Below are positions 4,057 through 6,661 of a stretch of DNA of 6,661 nt, piece by piece. The DNA comes from Nitrospirota bacterium (GTDB lineage Bacteria > Nitrospirota > Nitrospiria > Nitrospirales > Nitrospiraceae). The stretch lies in contig JAIBHQ010000050.1 of assembly GCA_020028595.1 (NCBI GenBank), positions 1 through 6,661 on the forward strand. Reading direction: 5' to 3'. A program made the position numbers and the translations under genes. Positions within the stretch are counted from its first letter, which is position 1, and every line of letters begins with the position of its first letter. A model generated the notes under the pieces. The model was not told the DNA's origin and ran no database searches. It saw nothing but the letters and a program-made list of their open reading frames with translations.

Positions 4057-6661
4057 TTACCGCGTCGACACCGGCACGATCGGCGTCGAAGTCTCCACTC
4101 CAGCGCGTTTCGAGCCCGGCGTTGCACCGCTCAACGGCAGGAGCGACTGATCGCCGGCCGGGCGAACCCGCAGATAGCCCCACTGCCCGGACTGGGAGTA
4201 CGGCAACCGCTGGTTGCTCCAGACGTAATCGCCCGCCATCCGATACGGACCACCCGCCGACGGCAGGAATGCGTCGATCGTCTCTGATCCCGAGAACTCC
4301 ACGACGCTGATCTGATCCGCGCCCCGCATGAAGGGCTCGATCGGCCACTCATGCTTCTCGACGCTGAACATCTGATTCTGTTCGTTGTTCGCGCCGAACA
4401 CGTGGATCCGGACCGGGTCACCCGCGTGCGCCTCGATGAGCGGCGTCACCGGATCCTCCGGCTTGTCGGTCTTGCACGGCTGGAACATCTTGCCCAGCGA
4501 GCAGCCCGACTCTTCGCGGAACTTGTACGGCTCCGACCGGTAGTTGACGCCGGTCAGGCCCGCCACGTTCTGCACGTAGGGCATGAAACTGGTGCCGATG
4601 ATGTTGTCCTCGTCCTGGAAGAACAGAGCCGCATCGCGGTAGTTCGTCCGATGCTCGTAGCCCTGGAGAGTCCGATCCACGATCACATCGGCCACCCAGG
4701 CGTTCTTCATGGACACATCCGCGCCTGTCTTCGGATCGCGATACTGCGCGCCCTTCGGCCCGATAATCACGGCGCCGAACAGCCCGTTCCGCGGATTGGT
4801 CATCACGTTCCCCCAATCCCACACCAGCGAGGAAATCTCGCCCAGCGACGGATCGGCATAGTAGGTGTACGCGCGGCTCTCGCCCGGGGCGATCGTCTGG
4901 TCGCCGCCGTTATTGCCGACGTTCGCGCCCAGCGAATCCTTGGGATCGAACGCCAGCGAGATTGCCGAGAACGACGCCCGGCTGTTCTTCATCTTGTTTT
5001 TCAGATTGACCTTGATGCAGTCCCCTGTGTTGACGCGCAGGGTCAGCGGCATCGGCTGCGCCCCTGTGGCCACCTTGGAAGCTTCTTCCTCCAACGCAAA
5101 AATCTTCGCGTCGGGGTTGGTGATCTGGATCTTCCGCTCGAAGTCCACCTCGATGGTATCCGGCGCCTTCGGGTTGAATTTCATGGACGGATAGTCCATC
5201 GCCACCACGTTGAAGCTCTTCACCGGCGCACCGGCCGGGCAGACCGGCATGGCACCGGGGATTTCGTTCCGGCCGCTGTAGCCCGCCGGCAACTTCTGGA
5301 GATCCGGCTGCTCTTTATCGTGCACCCGGATAATGCCCCAGGCGCCTTCGGAGAATTTCGAGGAGCGCCCGTTGAAGTGAATGTAGTCGCCGGCCTGCGC
5401 GCGCGGCCCGCCCGCCTTCGGCACGACCAGGTCATACCGCTCGGCGATTCCGATGTGGATCGAGTTCTTGCGGTTCGCATCGCCCGCATAGCGCTCGCTC
5501 AGGAAGGTATGGCCCGACATGGTCCAGACCATGCTCTCGTTCATGAGCGTATGCAGCAGCCGGAACACCATCGTGTCGCCCGTGTAGGCGCGCAGTAACG
5601 GCGTGTACGGGTCTCCATGGACCTTGCTGTCGAAGATCTTAGAGCTATCCGGATTCGTCGCCAACCGCTGCGCAATCGGTCCCGCGCGGAAATTCAATCC
5701 GCTGCCGGTCGTATGCGTGCCGCCGTTCAAGAACGGCATCGGCGTCATGTAGATTTTCTCCGGCATCATGAAGGACACGGTCTTGCCCGCTTCCAGCGCC
5801 ACTTCGATCGGCTGTCCGGGCGGATTCCCCGCCGTCACAATGTTGACCGTATGCGGCACCGTGTCGTGGACCATGACCGACAACTCCCGGAAGCTGCCGT
5901 TCACCGCATGACCCACCGGCTCGACGGTGCGAATGTCCGCCACCGGACCGCTCCGGATGTCTTTGCCGGTCTTCGGATCGTGATAGGTGGACCCGAACGG
6001 CTCGGCGATGAAGGTCCCGAACCCGCCGTGCGGCCACGTGGTCGCGCCGAAGGCATGGTCGTGCCAGAACACCGTCCCCACGTCCGCATCCACCCAGAAC
6101 CGCTGCCGGACAAATTCCACCGTCACGATATCGTTCGCCGGGTGGTCGTTCCGCAATCCCCTGGTTAGCGTAATCGTGCTGCCGTTGATCTCTTTGATCC
6201 GGGCGACTTCGTTGCCCTTCACATTGTCCGCCCCAACCAGAATTTCCGTGTTCAGGTGGAACTGGGCCGCGTTCTTGACTGTGATGCTCTTGGCCCCCTT
6301 CTTCACTGCACCCGTCAGCACCGTGTTCATCGGCGCCGGCAGGCCCTTCTTGTTCTTCTTCTCCAGCATCGTGAACGGCCGGACCGACTGCTCGTAGGAG
6401 AAGCCGGTGATCACGCCGTCCGACGACTGGTTGTCGAACTGCAGGAAATGCCAGTGCGTGTTGATCTTGGACGACTGGAAGTTCGTGTAATCGTCGTCGT
6501 CCCATTCGCTGGTCAGCGTCCAGTCCACGCAATCGTAGATGTTGCCGCGGACGACCAGCGGATACTTGAGGTCGTCGTTGGCCCGGATCGCCGATTCTTC
6601 TTCATGCAGCACGTAGATCAAGCCGTTTGGATCCACCACGGCCGGCTCCTTGCCCTGCGCC
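4057..6661 (-). CDS. Large multicopper oxidase with four visible cupredoxin-like domains (5' end outside window)
   Basis: The frame is open at the right edge. 867 residues are visible, ending at TAA 4059-4057. Residue numbers count from GTG 6639, which is an internal Val and not the start, because the frame continues beyond it and no signal peptide follows. Domain 1 (about 25-225) has the two N-terminal-type copper motifs, INTHWHFLQ (His62, His64) and FWHDHAFG (His193, His195). They are separated by an inserted beta-rich segment (about 108-178). Domain 2 spans about 230-445, domain 3 about 470-640 and domain 4 about 645-828. Domains 3-4 repeat domains 1-2 (DPKTGKDI/DPKTGADV; AGDYIHFN/AGDYVWSN; GAWGIIRV/GQWGYLRV), but the copper His of domain 1 are lost in domain 3. 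No HCH or HxxHxH motif is visible, so a trinuclear site needs ligands from the unseen N-terminal part, as in six-domain, ceruloplasmin-like or MnxG/MofA-type large oxidases. The substrate is undetermined; metal oxidation is one possibility. It is far larger than a three-domain laccase or a two-domain NirK. Confidence 0.85.
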   Translation of the reverse strand, partial: AQGKEPAVVDPNGLIYVLHEEESAIRANDDLKYPLVVRGNIYDCVDWTLTSEWDDDDYTNFQSSKINTHWHFLQFDNQSSDGVITGFSYEQSVRPFTMLEKKNKKGLPAPMNTVLTGAVKKGAKSITVKNAAQFHLNTEILVGADNVKGNEVARIKEINGSTITLTRGLRNDHPANDIVTVEFVRQRFWVDADVGTVFWHDHAFGATTWPHGGFGTFIAEPFGSTYHDPKTGKDIRSGPVADIRTVEPVGHAVNGSFRELSVMVHDTVPHTVNIVTAGNPPGQPIEVALEAGKTVSFMMPEKIYMTPMPFLNGGTHTTGSGLNFRAGPIAQRLATNPDSSKIFDSKVHGDPYTPLLRAYTGDTMVFRLLHTLMNESMVWTMSGHTFLSERYAGDANRKNSIHIGIAERYDLVVPKAGGPRAQAGDYIHFNGRSSKFSEGAWGIIRVHDKEQPDLQKLPAGYSGRNEIPGAMPVCPAGAPVKSFNVVAMDYPSMKFNPKAPDTIEVDFERKIQITNPDAKIFALEEEASKVATGAQPMPLTLRVNTGDCIKVNLKNKMKNSRASFSAISLAFDPKDSLGANVGNNGGDQTIAPGESRAYTYYADPSLGEISSLVWDWGNVMTNPRNGLFGAVIIGPKGAQYRDPKTGADVSMKNAWVADVIVDRTLQGYEHRTNYRDAALFFQDEDNIIGTSFMPYVQNVAGLTGVNYRSEPYKFREESGCSLGKMFQPCKTDKPEDPVTPLIEAHAGDPVRIHVFGANNEQNQMFSVEKHEWPIEPFMRGADQISVVEFSGSETIDAFLPSAGGPYRMAGDYVWSNQRLPYSQSGQWGYLRVRPAGDQSLLPLSGATPGSKRAGVETSTPIVPVSTR

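Noticed and set aside
4351..5598. Plus-strand open frame of 415 codons inside the oxidase gene
   Set aside because: It is antisense to the MCO, which has clear copper motifs and domain repeats. The plus-strand product is rich in His, Arg, Asp and Val with no recognisable motif, as expected from the complement of GC-rich coding DNA.
6637..6639. GTG at 6639 as start of the oxidase
   Set aside because: The frame stays open to the window edge, no signal peptide follows, and the protein would begin within a cupredoxin domain, so this is an internal Val.
4057..6661. Oxidase as a CueO/laccase-type enzyme or copper nitrite reductase (NirK)
   Set aside because: The visible part alone has four cupredoxin domains and lacks the C-terminal HCH motif of laccases. 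It is over twice the length of NirK and its ligand spacing does not fit.
1..6661. Mobile elements, CRISPR arrays, tRNA or rRNA genes
   Set aside because: No transposase or integrase frame, regularly spaced repeats, or recognisable tRNA/rRNA sequence was seen on either strand. The only repeat is the short palindrome at 3921-3989.

Overview
All genes in this window lie on the minus strand and form one block of secreted, copper-related proteins. Read in the direction of transcription (high to low coordinates) the order is: a large multicopper oxidase (MCO; 5' end off the window), a Rho-independent terminator, a palindromic repeat, two tandem paralogous cupredoxins with carboxypeptidase-regulatory-like segments, a secreted TPR/HEAT-repeat protein, a sigma70-type promoter, and a third, more divergent member of the cupredoxin family (3' end off the window). 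The DNA is GC-rich with dense antisense shadow ORFs. The combination of exported Cu proteins, HEAT scaffold and large MCO recalls Nitrospira-type (Nitrospirota) genomes. That is an impression from gene content, not a demonstrated assignment.

Layout. 1-440: partial cupredoxin-family gene with a strong Shine-Dalgarno. 441-614: 174-bp gap holding its promoter and a roughly 118-nt leader. 615-2015: HEAT-repeat gene. 2030-2959 and 2979-3899: the tandem cupredoxin pair. The three genes from 3899 to 615 are separated by only 14-19 bp and look like one operon. 3900-4056: intergenic, with a 69-bp imperfect palindrome built on a TGCTGAG-like core and a terminator for the MCO transcript. 4057-6661: MCO, open to the right edge, 867 residues visible.

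How they may work together. The three cupredoxin-family proteins begin with signal peptides, so they should act outside the cytoplasm. The two complete ones carry a full type 1 copper ligand set (His, then C-x2-H-x2-M) and are plausible electron carriers. The MCO has two N-terminal-type HxH copper motifs and four cupredoxin-like domains arranged as a duplicated two-domain unit. No HCH-type motif is visible, so the remaining ligands should lie in the unseen N-terminal part, as in a permuted six-domain oxidase. The HEAT protein could be a periplasmic scaffold. A copper-based periplasmic oxidation or electron-transfer module is a reasonable hypothesis, but the substrate (for example Mn(II), Fe(II), Cu(I) or a nitrogen compound) cannot be read from the sequence.
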